NCBI GenBank assembly: GCA_001873295.1
Contig: MNYW01000092.1
Location: 1 to 43,807 of the forward strand
DNA: 43,807 nt
Origin: Nitrospirae bacterium CG2_30_70_394
GTDB taxonomy: Bacteria > CG2-30-53-67 > CG2-30-70-394
Direction of reading: 5' to 3'
Shown: positions 23,103 to 30,668 of the stretch, in pieces
How the letters are laid out: the number at the start of each line of letters is the position of its first letter
Numbering within the stretch: the stretch's first letter is position 1
Notes under the pieces: generated by a model
Told to the model about the DNA's origin: nothing
The model's input: the letters and a program-made list of their open reading frames with translations, nothing else
The model's database searches: none
Program-made: the position numbers and the translations under genes

Positions 23103-24151
23103 TGAGGCCGCCTCTCTTTCGGCTCGGCCGTGTGGATGGCGCGCAGACGCACAATCCAGCTCGGCGCCGGACCGTGGTGCGGCCCCTCCTTCGGCTGGGT
23201 TGCGCCGCCCTGGGGCTCCTTTTCCTTTTCGCCCCCGCCGCGGTCCACGCCGCCTCTTGTTGCGGTGGCGGCTCGGCCGCTGCCCTGGTGTTGCCCAAGT
23301 TCTCTCGGGCGATGGTCGCGGTGAGCCTCGACGCGGAGCACTACGACGGCTTCTGGAACGGCGACGGCTTCTGGCGCCGCGATCCGCCGGAGACCGATCT
23401 CAACCAGTACCGCCTCAACGTCGGCGGCGCCTATCGGTTGGCTTCGCGCTGGCAGGGGTTCGCGGTGCTCCCCTACGTCTGGAACCGCAACGACTACTCC
23501 GGTCTGGCGCGCGACACCGCCGGCCTCGGCGATTCCACGATCGGCGTCTGGTACGAGTCCTTTGACGACATCCGGTGCGTCTGGCGGGTGGGGAGCTGGC
23601 GAGACCTCAAGCCGGCGGTCTACTGGGGGGCGGCGGTCACGGTGCCCACCGGTACCTCGCCCTATGACGAGGTCAGCGACAACTTCGACATCACCGGCCG
23701 CGGCTTCTACCGCCTCGACGGCTCCGTGTTGCTCGACAAGACGATCTATCCCTGGTCCACCTCCGTGCAGCTCACCTATGGCCGCCACTTTGAGCGCGCG
23801 GTGAATCGCGAGTACGGCAACGCCGTGGAGCCGTACGACAAACGTCTCGGCGACCGGGCAAGCGCCACCGCGAGCCTCGGCTACACCTACTTCACCGGCG
23901 CGATGCACTCCCTCACCGGGACGGTCTCCTTCACCGACTTGTGGGAGGATAAGCAGCGGATCGACGGCGACGAGGACCCGACCTCGGGGTTGCGCAAGCG
24001 CGCCCTCGGAGGCGCCCTCGCGTGGGCCGCGCCCGACCGCAACTGGATTGTCAAACTCGCCTACAGCCACGCCCTGCAATACGACGGCTGGGGGCGGAAC
24101 TTTCCTACGACCGACGTCGTCTCGGTGGGGGTCAGCCATGTCTTCCGGTAA
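23102..24151 (+). CDS. Predicted outer-membrane beta-barrel with N-terminal Cys-Cys
   Basis: 349 residues. The signal peptide core LLRLGCAALGLLFLFAPA ends at VHA, so the mature protein begins AASCCGGGSAAALVLPKF. A vicinal Cys pair right after the cleavage site is unusual for a barrel. The rest has alternating Tyr/Trp/Arg strands (LNVGGAYRLASRWQGFAVLP, SVQLTYGRHFERA, ASATASLGYTYFTG) and ends in VGVSHVFR. The final aromatic followed by a basic residue resembles a BAM signal with one extra residue. It resembles barrels annotated as phenol-pathway or transporter-like, but the specificity is unknown. It starts within the stop of the lipoprotein gene. Confidence 0.82.
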   Translation: MRPPLFRLGRVDGAQTHNPARRRTVVRPLLRLGCAALGLLFLFAPAAVHAASCCGGGSAAALVLPKFSRAMVAVSLDAEHYDGFWNGDGFWRRDPPETDLNQYRLNVGGAYRLASRWQGFAVLPYVWNRNDYSGLARDTAGLGDSTIGVWYESFDDIRCVWRVGSWRDLKPAVYWGAAVTVPTGTSPYDEVSDNFDITGRGFYRLDGSVLLDKTIYPWSTSVQLTYGRHFERAVNREYGNAVEPYDKRLGDRASATASLGYTYFTGAMHSLTGTVSFTDLWEDKQRIDGDEDPTSGLRKRALGGALAWAAPDRNWIVKLAYSHALQYDGWGRNFPTTDVVSVGVSHVFR

Positions 24152-24722
24152 GCGCTGGCGGCCGCGGGTCGCCGCCGTGTTGTGTCTCCTCCTCGCGGCC
24201 TGTGGCGGGGTGGGGGATGATCTCGTGCCGACGGACACGGACCAGCGCGCCACCCTCGCCGCCGGCGCGGTGGGCTCCACCCCCGGGGCGACCGCTCTCG
24301 ACTTCCAGGTGCAGGACAGCGCCGACAACACGGTCAGACTCGCGGACTATCTGAGCGATGGCGCCACCCCTGCGGATGCGGTGGTCCTCTACTTCACCAT
24401 GTGGTGTCCGATCTGCCTGAGCCACTCGGACCACCTGCTCACCACGGTGGTCCCGCGCTTCCGCGACCGGGGCCATGTGGTCTACGCCCTGGTGGACTAC
24501 GTCTCCGGGTCGGTGACCCTGGCGCGGGCCGCGGAGCAGGGCAACGGTTACGCCGGCTCGGACTTCGTGGTCCTGGCGGATATCGGCCAGACGCTGTTTG
24601 ACCAGTTCGACGCCGCCATGGGGACAATCGTGGTGATCGACGCGGGCGGGGTGATCCGGCTCAACGAGGACTACCGCACCGGCGCCAACCTGGTGGCCAC
24701 CCTCGACGAGTTGTTGCCATGA
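24138..24722 (+). CDS. Thioredoxin-like lipoprotein with CPIC site
   Basis: 194 residues with lipobox LLAACGG, so probably anchored in the envelope. The fold is thioredoxin or redoxin type: PGATALDFQVQDSADNTVRL, then YFTMWCPICLSHSDHLL with the CxxC as CPIC. The cis-Pro region is not in the usual TP form (FDAAMGTIVVIDAGGVI), so the partner site may differ. TlpA/ResA relatives reduce cytochrome c thiols or copper-site cysteines; here the neighbours are a CX3CH cytochrome and a Cys-Cys barrel. It overlaps the barrel gene by 14 bases and the next gene by ATGA. Confidence 0.87.
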   Translation: MSSGKRWRPRVAAVLCLLLAACGGVGDDLVPTDTDQRATLAAGAVGSTPGATALDFQVQDSADNTVRLADYLSDGATPADAVVLYFTMWCPICLSHSDHLLTTVVPRFRDRGHVVYALVDYVSGSVTLARAAEQGNGYAGSDFVVLADIGQTLFDQFDAAMGTIVVIDAGGVIRLNEDYRTGANLVATLDELLP

Positions 24723-25012
24723 CCTCGATCGCTCGGGCTTGCGCGGCCGTGGTGGCGGCGGTCGTGGTCGGCTGCGCCGCACCCGCGGCGGAGGTGGGCG
24801 AGGGGGAGGTCGCCCGCGGCGCGGAGGTCTTCGCGACCTACTGCACCGACCGCTGCCACCAGACGCCGCGCCCCGACTCCCTCACCGCGAACCAGTGGCG
24901 GGCGGTGGCGCAGACCATGCAGGCGCGCCTTGCGGAGCAGGGACAGGAGCCGATCGCCCCGGCGGACTACGCCGCGTTGCTTGCCTACCTGACCACCCAC
25001 GCCCGCGAGTAG
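24719..25012 (+). CDS. Small cytochrome c-like lipoprotein with CX3CH motif
   Basis: 97 residues with lipobox VVVGC and a single heme site, YCTDRCHQTPRPDSLT. Here three residues, not two, separate the cysteines (CX3CH). A conserved-looking NQWRAVAQTMQ and the C-terminal ADYAALLAYL resemble small cytochromes. CX3CH sites are known but uncommon; attachment by the ordinary Ccm system is not certain. ATGA overlap with the redoxin gene implies co-translation. It could pass electrons to or from the CPIC protein. It ends the operon; no hairpin terminator was recognised. Confidence 0.83.
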   Translation: MTSIARACAAVVAAVVVGCAAPAAEVGEGEVARGAEVFATYCTDRCHQTPRPDSLTANQWRAVAQTMQARLAEQGQEPIAPADYAALLAYLTTHARE

Positions 25013-25469
25013 CGGCGGCGCGGCCGGTGGCCCGTTGCGGGGAGCACGCCGGGCTCTCGACTGGCCCCAGGCGTGGGGTCGGCCGCGCTCCGCGGGCGTC
25101 TGGGAACTTGTCGGCCGGCCAATACCGCTGGCACCTTGGCGGGCGTGGCGCGCGGCCGAGCCGTCGGGCGGACGGGAGTCGATGGGGATCGCCCACGCGG
25201 TTGGATTGCGGGCGGTCGCACTGGGTAAAGCCAATGAACACCAACGGCTGCGAATCATGGACGGGGGAGGGCGCGGTCCACGCGGCTTGGGTTGGCGCTT
25301 GGTGCGGTAGACCATTCGCGTTCCTTCGCGTTGATGCGCGTCCATTCGCGGCCCGCTTTTGCGCGGGCCCAGCGATCTCATCCCGCACCACGCGCCCTTG
25401 CTTCGACGCACCATGGCGAACGCGACAGCCTTCTTACCCGCCCCGCGACTACCACCAGGAGACTCTCCG
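25013..25469. other. Intergenic region with family B repeat copy 1
   Basis: No supported gene in 457 bp. It holds the family B sequence at 25250-25351. The ribosome site AGGAGA of the next gene is at its right end. A TGGCAC at 25128 lacks a correctly spaced GC, so it was not called as a sigma-54 promoter. Confidence 0.5.
25250..25351 (+). repeat. Family B repeat, copy 1 (left flank of the peptidase/muramidase pair)
   Basis: The core 25250-25282 begins GCGAATCATGGACGGGGGAG and matches the core at 28132-28163 at about 29 of 33 positions, in direct orientation. It is followed at 25314-25351 by four TTCGCG/TGCGCG units about 10-11 bp apart. The same units occur in reverse orientation next to copy 2. 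Confidence 0.75.
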
Positions 25470-27428
25470 ATGAGCAGACCACGCCCTGATATGGAGGGGG
25501 ACGGTACGCGCCCCCCTCGCCATCCGGCACAGCTCCGGCTGGCTTCACCCCCCGTGGATGGCGAACTCTCGCCCACCCGTAGACCCTCCGGCGCGTCCCG
25601 CTCCAGAGGGTCTACGGGGGACCATCCCCTCACCGCCACCGCGGATCCGCCCGACAACCGCGACTGGCTCTACCGGCCGCCGCCGGTGCAGCTCAAGACC
25701 GTGATGGCCAAGCCGCGCGGGCTGAAGATCCTCGACCAGGGGACCGAGGGGGCGTGCACCGGCTTCGGCCTTGCCGCGGTGATCAACCTGCTGAATCAGC
25801 GGCGTGGTGCGGCAGTACGGGTGAGCCCGCGCATGCTCTACGAGATGGCGCGCAAGCACGACGAGTGGCCAGGCGAGGCGTACGCCGGCTCGTCATGTCG
25901 CGGGGCGATCAAGGGGTTCGCGCAGATGGGGGTGTGTCGCGACAGCTACTGGCCGTATCGGGACGATCGTCCCGGGGGGCTGACCGTGAAGGCGGCGCGG
26001 GATGCGCGCGCCAACACCATCGGCGCCTACTACCGCCTTGAACATCGGGTGAGCGACTTCCACGCCGCCCTCAACGAGGCCGGGGCGATCTTCTGCTCGG
26101 CCGACGTGCACGATGGCTGGGAGTCGCCGGCGGCGAAGAGTGGCGTCATCCCCCTGCGCTCGACGGTGACCGGTGGCCACGCCTTTGCGATCATCGGCTA
26201 CAACCGCGAGGGGTTTTGGGTGCAGAACTCGTGGGGTCGCACCTGGGGCCAAGGGGGGCTGGCCCTGTGGAGCTACGAGGACTGGCACGCGCACCTCACC
26301 GACGCCTGGGTTCTCAGCCTCGCGTTACCCACGCCACAGATCTGGTGTTTGGGCGAGGCGGAGCGCGCCTCCACGCGCGGTGGCGCCAGCAACACCGGGC
26401 GCGCACCGGCGCGCGGCCAGATCGCCGGCCACTTCATCCACATGGACGACGGCCAGTTCCACGACGCCGGTGACTACTGGAGCAACCTCGCGGACGTGCA
26501 GGCAACCGCGGCCAACCTGGCGGCCAGCACCAAATACGACCACCTGCTGATCTACGCCCACGGCGGCCTCAACAGCCCGAAGGACTCGGCGCGGCGGATC
26601 GCCGCCATGCGCGACGTGTTCAAGGACAATCGCGTCTATCCCCTGCACGTCATGTACGACACCGGGATTTTGGAGGAGATCAAGGACATCGTGGTGGCGC
26701 GCGGCGAGCAGACCGGGGCGCGGGCCGGCGGGGTGAGCGATTGGTGGGACCGGGTGCTGGAGCGGATGACGCGGCGGCTGGGGAGGGCGTTGTGGCGCGA
26801 GATGAAGCTCGGCGCGTGCCGGGGGTTCGAGCACAACAACGCGGGGGTCCAGACCCTGCGCACCTTTGCCCAAGCCCTGCGGGCGGGTGGTGGACTGAAG
26901 CTCAAGGTCCACCTCGCCGGCCATAGCACCGGCGGTATCCTGCTCGCCCACCTGCTCAACGCCCTGGAATCGATCGCCCCGCGCCTGCGCCTATCGACCG
27001 TCAGCCTGCTGGCCCCCGCCGCCTCGGTGGCGCTCTTCAAGAGCCACTACTACCCGCTGCTGGGGGCGACGCGAACGGCGTTCGGCATCGATCAGATGAC
27101 CGTCTACAACATCAGCGACGCGCTGGAGCAAGACGACACCGTCGGGCCGTACGGCAAGTCTCTCCTCTACCTGGTATCGCGCGCCTTTGAAGAGGAGACG
27201 CCCCTGCCGTTGCTCGGGATGCAGCGCTACGCCGAGCCCCTTGCGGCCGAGTGCAATGGCCGCGTCGAGTGGGTGGTCAGCCACGGGCGAGCGAAGCAGG
27301 AGGGGCGCAGCATGAGCACCACGCACGGCGGCTTCGACAACAACCCGGCGACCCTGAACGACATCCTGCGGCGGGTGGTCGGCAAGGAGCCAAAGCGGCT
27401 GTTCACCCCCAACGATCTGAACTACTGA
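25470..27428 (+). CDS. Papain-like cysteine peptidase fused to an alpha/beta hydrolase
   Basis: 652 residues from ATG 25470, with AGGAGA nine bases upstream. Residues 1-60 are Arg/Pro-rich without pattern. Residues 70-290 form a C1A papain fold: nucleophile Cys96 in QGTEGACTGFGLA, His237 in GGHAFAIIGYN and Asn253 in VQNSWGRTWGQGG. Residues about 350-600 form an alpha/beta hydrolase: YAHGGLNSPKDSA resembles the oxyanion region, and Ser486 is in GHSTGG, the nucleophile elbow. No signal peptide is seen. The next gene, a GH108 muramidase, follows by 11 bp. The combination suggests a multi-enzyme effector or lytic cassette; the substrate is unknown. The N-terminal 60 residues may be a wrong extension. 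Confidence 0.87.
   Translation: MSRPRPDMEGDGTRPPRHPAQLRLASPPVDGELSPTRRPSGASRSRGSTGDHPLTATADPPDNRDWLYRPPPVQLKTVMAKPRGLKILDQGTEGACTGFGLAAVINLLNQRRGAAVRVSPRMLYEMARKHDEWPGEAYAGSSCRGAIKGFAQMGVCRDSYWPYRDDRPGGLTVKAARDARANTIGAYYRLEHRVSDFHAALNEAGAIFCSADVHDGWESPAAKSGVIPLRSTVTGGHAFAIIGYNREGFWVQNSWGRTWGQGGLALWSYEDWHAHLTDAWVLSLALPTPQIWCLGEAERASTRGGASNTGRAPARGQIAGHFIHMDDGQFHDAGDYWSNLADVQATAANLAASTKYDHLLIYAHGGLNSPKDSARRIAAMRDVFKDNRVYPLHVMYDTGILEEIKDIVVARGEQTGARAGGVSDWWDRVLERMTRRLGRALWREMKLGACRGFEHNNAGVQTLRTFAQALRAGGGLKLKVHLAGHSTGGILLAHLLNALESIAPRLRLSTVSLLAPAASVALFKSHYYPLLGATRTAFGIDQMTVYNISDALEQDDTVGPYGKSLLYLVSRAFEEETPLPLLGMQRYAEPLAAECNGRVEWVVSHGRAKQEGRSMSTTHGGFDNNPATLNDILRRVVGKEPKRLFTPNDLNY
25576..25618. 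promoter_or_regulatory. Perfect 13 bp inverted repeat inside the early coding region
   Basis: CCCGTAGACCCTC (25576-25588) pairs perfectly with GAGGGTCTACGGG (25606-25618) across a 17 base loop. It falls about 35-50 codons after the predicted start of the peptidase-hydrolase gene, in the part without domain similarity. It may be an RNA hairpin in a leader, an operator or a small insertion. Confidence 0.6.
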
Positions 27429-27439
27429 GAGGTGGACCC

Positions 27440-28009
27440 ATGGCCGATTTTGCCGCTGCCCTCGCCCTCGTGCTGATCCACGAGGGGGGCTATGCGAACG
27501 ACCCGGACGATCGCGGCGGGGAGACCTACCGTGGCATCGCCCGCCGCTTCCATCCCGACTGGCCCGGCTGGTCGCGGGTGGACGCTCTTTCGCGGCGTCC
27601 CGGTTTCCCGCGTTCCCTGGAGACGGACCCGCGCCTAGCAGCGGCGGTGGCCGCGTTCTATCGCGACCTCTACTGGGATCAGTTCCAGGGCGACGCCCTG
27701 CCGGATCAACGACTCGCCGAAGAGCTGTTCGACACGGCGGTGAACCTCGGGGTCCGGCGCGCGGTGCGCTTTCTGCAGGAGGCGCTGAACCTGCTCAACC
27801 GCAATCAGCGCACCTACGCCGACTTGGTGGTGGACGGCTGGCTCGGGGAGAAGAGCCTCGCCGCCTTGGCGCTGGTGAGCGCGGCGGATGGCGACGCGCG
27901 CTTCGTGGTGAAGCTGATCAACGCCCTGCAGGCGGCGCACTACCTCGACGTGATGCGCCACGACCCGACCCAGGAGAAGTTCGCCCGCGGCTGGCTCTCC
28001 CGGACGTAG
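27440..28009 (+). CDS. GH108 family N-acetylmuramidase (lysozyme)
   Basis: 189 residues; ATG 27440 preceded by GAGAGGTGG. GH108 enzymes cleave the peptidoglycan glycan chain. The catalytic Glu is in LIHEGGYANDPDDRGGETYRG near the N-terminus. The rest matches the family: LYWDQFQGDALPDQ, ELFDTAVNLGVRRAVRFLQ and VDGWLGEKSLAAL (putative peptidoglycan-binding part). No signal peptide, so release would need a holin, lysis or a secretion system. It is co-transcribed with the peptidase-hydrolase. Homologues occur in prophages and secretion clusters; no other phage gene is seen here. Confidence 0.92.
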   Translation: MADFAAALALVLIHEGGYANDPDDRGGETYRGIARRFHPDWPGWSRVDALSRRPGFPRSLETDPRLAAAVAAFYRDLYWDQFQGDALPDQRLAEELFDTAVNLGVRRAVRFLQEALNLLNRNQRTYADLVVDGWLGEKSLAALALVSAADGDARFVVKLINALQAAHYLDVMRHDPTQEKFARGWLSRT

Positions 28010-28110
28010 GCGCCTTCCGGACTGGCAACACGGGGATCGGCGCCGAACGGCTGAGTTGGGGGCGACCCCCGGTGGGTGAAGGGCATTGGAAAATGGTTTT
28101 TGGATCTCGC

Positions 28111-28163
28111 CGCGAATCACTGCGAATGGGCGCGAATCCTGGAGGGGGAGGGTGCGGCCCACG
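28111..28163 (+). repeat. Family B repeat, copy 2 (right flank of the peptidase/muramidase pair)
   Basis: The core 28132-28163 begins GCGAATCCTGGAGGGGGAGG and is a direct repeat of 25250-25282. It is preceded by three GCGAAT units (28111-28139), the reverse complement of the TTCGCG units beside copy 1. The two copies bracket about 2.9 kb holding exactly the two-gene cassette. Confidence 0.75.
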
Positions 28164-28240
28164 TGCGCGGCGGGCGCTGCGCCGCCGGCAAGCGCCAGCG
28201 GTGCCTCGTGCAGTGCGGCCCACGTGCGCGGCGGGCGCTG
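28152..28240. repeat. Pair of exact 28 bp direct repeats with 33 bp between them
   Basis: Copies at 28152-28179 and 28213-28240 begin GTGCGGCCCACGTGCGCGG. They are identical with unlike flanks. Repeat length and spacing equal those of the pair at 211-299. The first copy overlaps the end of family B copy 2. No cas gene is in the window. Confidence 0.85.
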
Positions 28241-28451
28241 GCTCCGCCTGGAAGGTGGGTGGTCCCGCTTGGCTCGGTCTGCCTTGGGGGTAAGTGCGTC
28301 CTCGGCCTGCGGGAAGGAGAGCCACCGGTAACGCCGGCCGAGCCCAACGCTTCGCGTGGATGCGCCTCCCTTGGTGGCCAGCCCTTCAAGTCCGGCAGAT
28401 TTCTCGGCGCCGGTCGGAGTTGGGCGATCGCGGGGAGCGCCGGCAGCCGCC

Positions 28452-30668
28452 CTACGGCGCGGCGGGGGGCGGGGTCACCGACGTGGGTGGGGTGGGGCTG
28501 GCGTGGTGGGCAGCCGGGGCGTGGTCGCCGAGGAGGTGGGTGCTGGTGAGCTGGTCGAGGGGCAGCCAGGGATCGAGACGGCCGGCGTACCACAGCCCGC
28601 CCAAAACCAGCACGGCCACGACGAAGAGATAGCTCTTCCACGGTCGCCGCTTGTCTGCGAACGGGTCCGCCAGGGAGCGCTCGGCGCCGGCGGGCAGCTT
28701 GGCAACGCCGGTGAGGGCGGCGCCAAACGGGACATTCAAGCGCGCCTTGGTGTTGATCGCCCAACCGTTCGCATCGAGGATCGGACCGAGGTTGCGCCGG
28801 CGCAGCTTCAGCCAGGCAAGGAGCATGGAGGGGCCCGAGATCGCCAGCCAGACGGCGGCGATGACCACCGGGTATTGCCACACCGCCAGCTCCATCAGCC
28901 CGGTGGCGACGCTCGCGATCGCCGTGCCGATCGCGCCCACCGCAACCCCCAGGGCGGCGACCGTGCCGACGTCGATCTTCTTCGCCTTGGCCGCCTCGGG
29001 CGCCGCCTTGTCCGCCGCACCCACCGTCGTGGCGACCTGGGTCATCTTGCTGATGGAGGGGGCCTCGGCCGCGGCGGCGCGCTTGCTGACCTGCTCCTCG
29101 ATCATCCGCACCAGCTTCTTGTAGGGCAGCCAGAACGCCTCGCGCAGGCCGATCGGGTTGGCGACGATCCGGGTGATGGTCGCGTCCCAGTCGCAACCTT
29201 GGCGGTCGTAGAAGACGCCATTGCGGCCCACCATCAGGTTGTCCGAGTCGCCGTCGGTGAACACCGCGACGATCGACCGCTTCTGCCCGCCGGGGCGGGA
29301 GAGGTCGCAGTAGGCGAGGTAGGCGCCGGCGAGGCCGGCAAGGGTCGCGTGCTTGGCGGCGTCGGCCACCTCGATGCACAGGGTGCAGCCACGCGCGTCG
29401 AGATACAGGGTCCCGGCCTGAAAGACGGCCCCGCGGCGGCCATAGAAGTCGGCGAAGTTCACGTAGTTCGCCAGCACCTTCCCCAGGTCGCGCTGGAAGC
29501 GCACCAACTTCTCTACCGCCGCAATCTGCGCGTACTCCGGCGCCAGGGCGGCGTCTTGCTGGATCAGGGCGGTGATGGCGTCACGGGCTGGACCGGCGAG
29601 CAACTCGTGAAGGCGCGCCGTACCGAGCTGCGCCACCGCGCTGGCCGGCTTGGCCGCCTGCCACGCCACGAAGGGGGCGAGCTTCGCCTGCACCGCCGAC
29701 CAGTCCGCCTCGCTCAGGGCGTCGCGTTCGCCCAACAGGGGGGCGATCGCCTGGCTGGCAAGGGTCGCGATGGCTCCCGTCCACGCCGGATTGAGGCCAT
29801 CGGTTAGGGGCAGGGGCGCGTCCGGCACGATCTTGGCCAGGACCAGGGTGGCGATCTCCGCGCTGGCAAGGGTCAGCTCCTTGGCCGCCAGGGCGAGGTA
29901 GTCCTTCTCCGAGAGATTGAGGGCGGCGGTCGCCCGGCCATCGAAGGTAGCCAGGCGAAGCCGCGCGAAGTAATCGTCCACCTTCCCCCGCACCGCTTCG
30001 ACCGCCGCTGCCGCCGCCGCGGTCGCCTCCTCCCCGAGGGGGGCGAGCCCCGGGTCCGCCGCCCGCGCCGCCCAGGCGCAATGGGCCGCGGCCTGGGTGA
30101 AGAAGGCGTCAAGCGTCACCTGATCCACCCCCACCTTGCCGCTCCGGTCGGGCTGCCCGCCGAGGGTGGCGATGATCTCCGTGATCGCTTGGCGCGTCGC
30201 CGGGTCGTCCGCGGATTCGGGCACGACGACCCCGTCGCCGTTGAACTGGGTGGTGGCGAAGATCGTGGCCGTGTCCGCCACGTCCGCCAGGGTGATGGCA
30301 GAGGCGTCCCCCTTGCCCAGCTCCGCCAGGACGCGCCTTGCCGCGGCCAGAATCCCCGGCTCTTGGATCGCAGCCAGGGCCACGCCATCGCCGCCACGCA
30401 ACACGTCACCCACGTCCCGCAAGGCGCCGGCCACCCACTGGACCGCGGCGATGAGCTCTGGCGGGCGGATCCGGCCGTCGTGGTCCGTGTCGATCAGGTC
30501 CGCGGTCTTGGGGTCGAGCTCGATGCCACGACTGGGCATGGCCAGGGCGACCCACAGCTTGGGGTCGAGCTCGCCAAGGTGGGCGAGGTCGGCGCCGTCG
30601 CGGAACATGACCTGATCGACCCCGCCGGCACGAAAGAACTTCCAACGATGGGGTGCTGGGGTCTCCAT
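28452..30668 (-). CDS. Large EF-hand membrane protein, function unknown
   Basis: 738 residues from ATG 30668 (METPAPHRWKFF), with GGAGGAG eight bases upstream; the track's start is about 180 codons too early. A canonical EF-hand loop DTDHDGRIRPPE is at residues 60-71, with Ca ligands at 60, 62, 64 and 71. A weaker loop (FNGDGVVVPES) follows near 145. The middle is a long Ala-rich helical region. The last 200 residues hold hydrophobic segments (VGTVAALGVAVGAIGTAIAS, YPVVIAAVWLAISGPSMLL and SYLFVVAVLVLGGLWYAG) and end in a Pro/His/Thr-rich tail. The N-terminus seems to face the cytoplasm. I know similar EF-hand proteins only as uncharacterised. It is divergent from the SET-like gene. Confidence 0.82.
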   Translation of the reverse strand: METPAPHRWKFFRAGGVDQVMFRDGADLAHLGELDPKLWVALAMPSRGIELDPKTADLIDTDHDGRIRPPELIAAVQWVAGALRDVGDVLRGGDGVALAAIQEPGILAAARRVLAELGKGDASAITLADVADTATIFATTQFNGDGVVVPESADDPATRQAITEIIATLGGQPDRSGKVGVDQVTLDAFFTQAAAHCAWAARAADPGLAPLGEEATAAAAAAVEAVRGKVDDYFARLRLATFDGRATAALNLSEKDYLALAAKELTLASAEIATLVLAKIVPDAPLPLTDGLNPAWTGAIATLASQAIAPLLGERDALSEADWSAVQAKLAPFVAWQAAKPASAVAQLGTARLHELLAGPARDAITALIQQDAALAPEYAQIAAVEKLVRFQRDLGKVLANYVNFADFYGRRGAVFQAGTLYLDARGCTLCIEVADAAKHATLAGLAGAYLAYCDLSRPGGQKRSIVAVFTDGDSDNLMVGRNGVFYDRQGCDWDATITRIVANPIGLREAFWLPYKKLVRMIEEQVSKRAAAAEAPSISKMTQVATTVGAADKAAPEAAKAKKIDVGTVAALGVAVGAIGTAIASVATGLMELAVWQYPVVIAAVWLAISGPSMLLAWLKLRRRNLGPILDANGWAINTKARLNVPFGAALTGVAKLPAGAERSLADPFADKRRPWKSYLFVVAVLVLGGLWYAGRLDPWLPLDQLTSTHLLGDHAPAAHHASPTPPTSVTPPPAAP

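Larger units (their letters stand above)
28010..28451. other. Intergenic region with family B copy 2 and a direct-repeat pair
   Basis: No supported gene in 440 bp between convergent genes. It contains family B copy 2 and, overlapping its end, two exact 28 bp repeats. The Lys/Arg/Ala-rich open frames on the plus strand look like chance. Confidence 0.5.

Noticed and set aside
25125-25145. TGGCACCTTGGCGGGC as a sigma-54 promoter for the peptidase-hydrolase
   Set aside because: GG and GC are not ten bases apart and the TTGC element is missing.
25470-28009. Prophage
   Set aside because: A GH108 muramidase is the only phage-like gene; no integrase, capsid, tail or holin genes are seen, and flanks are non-phage.
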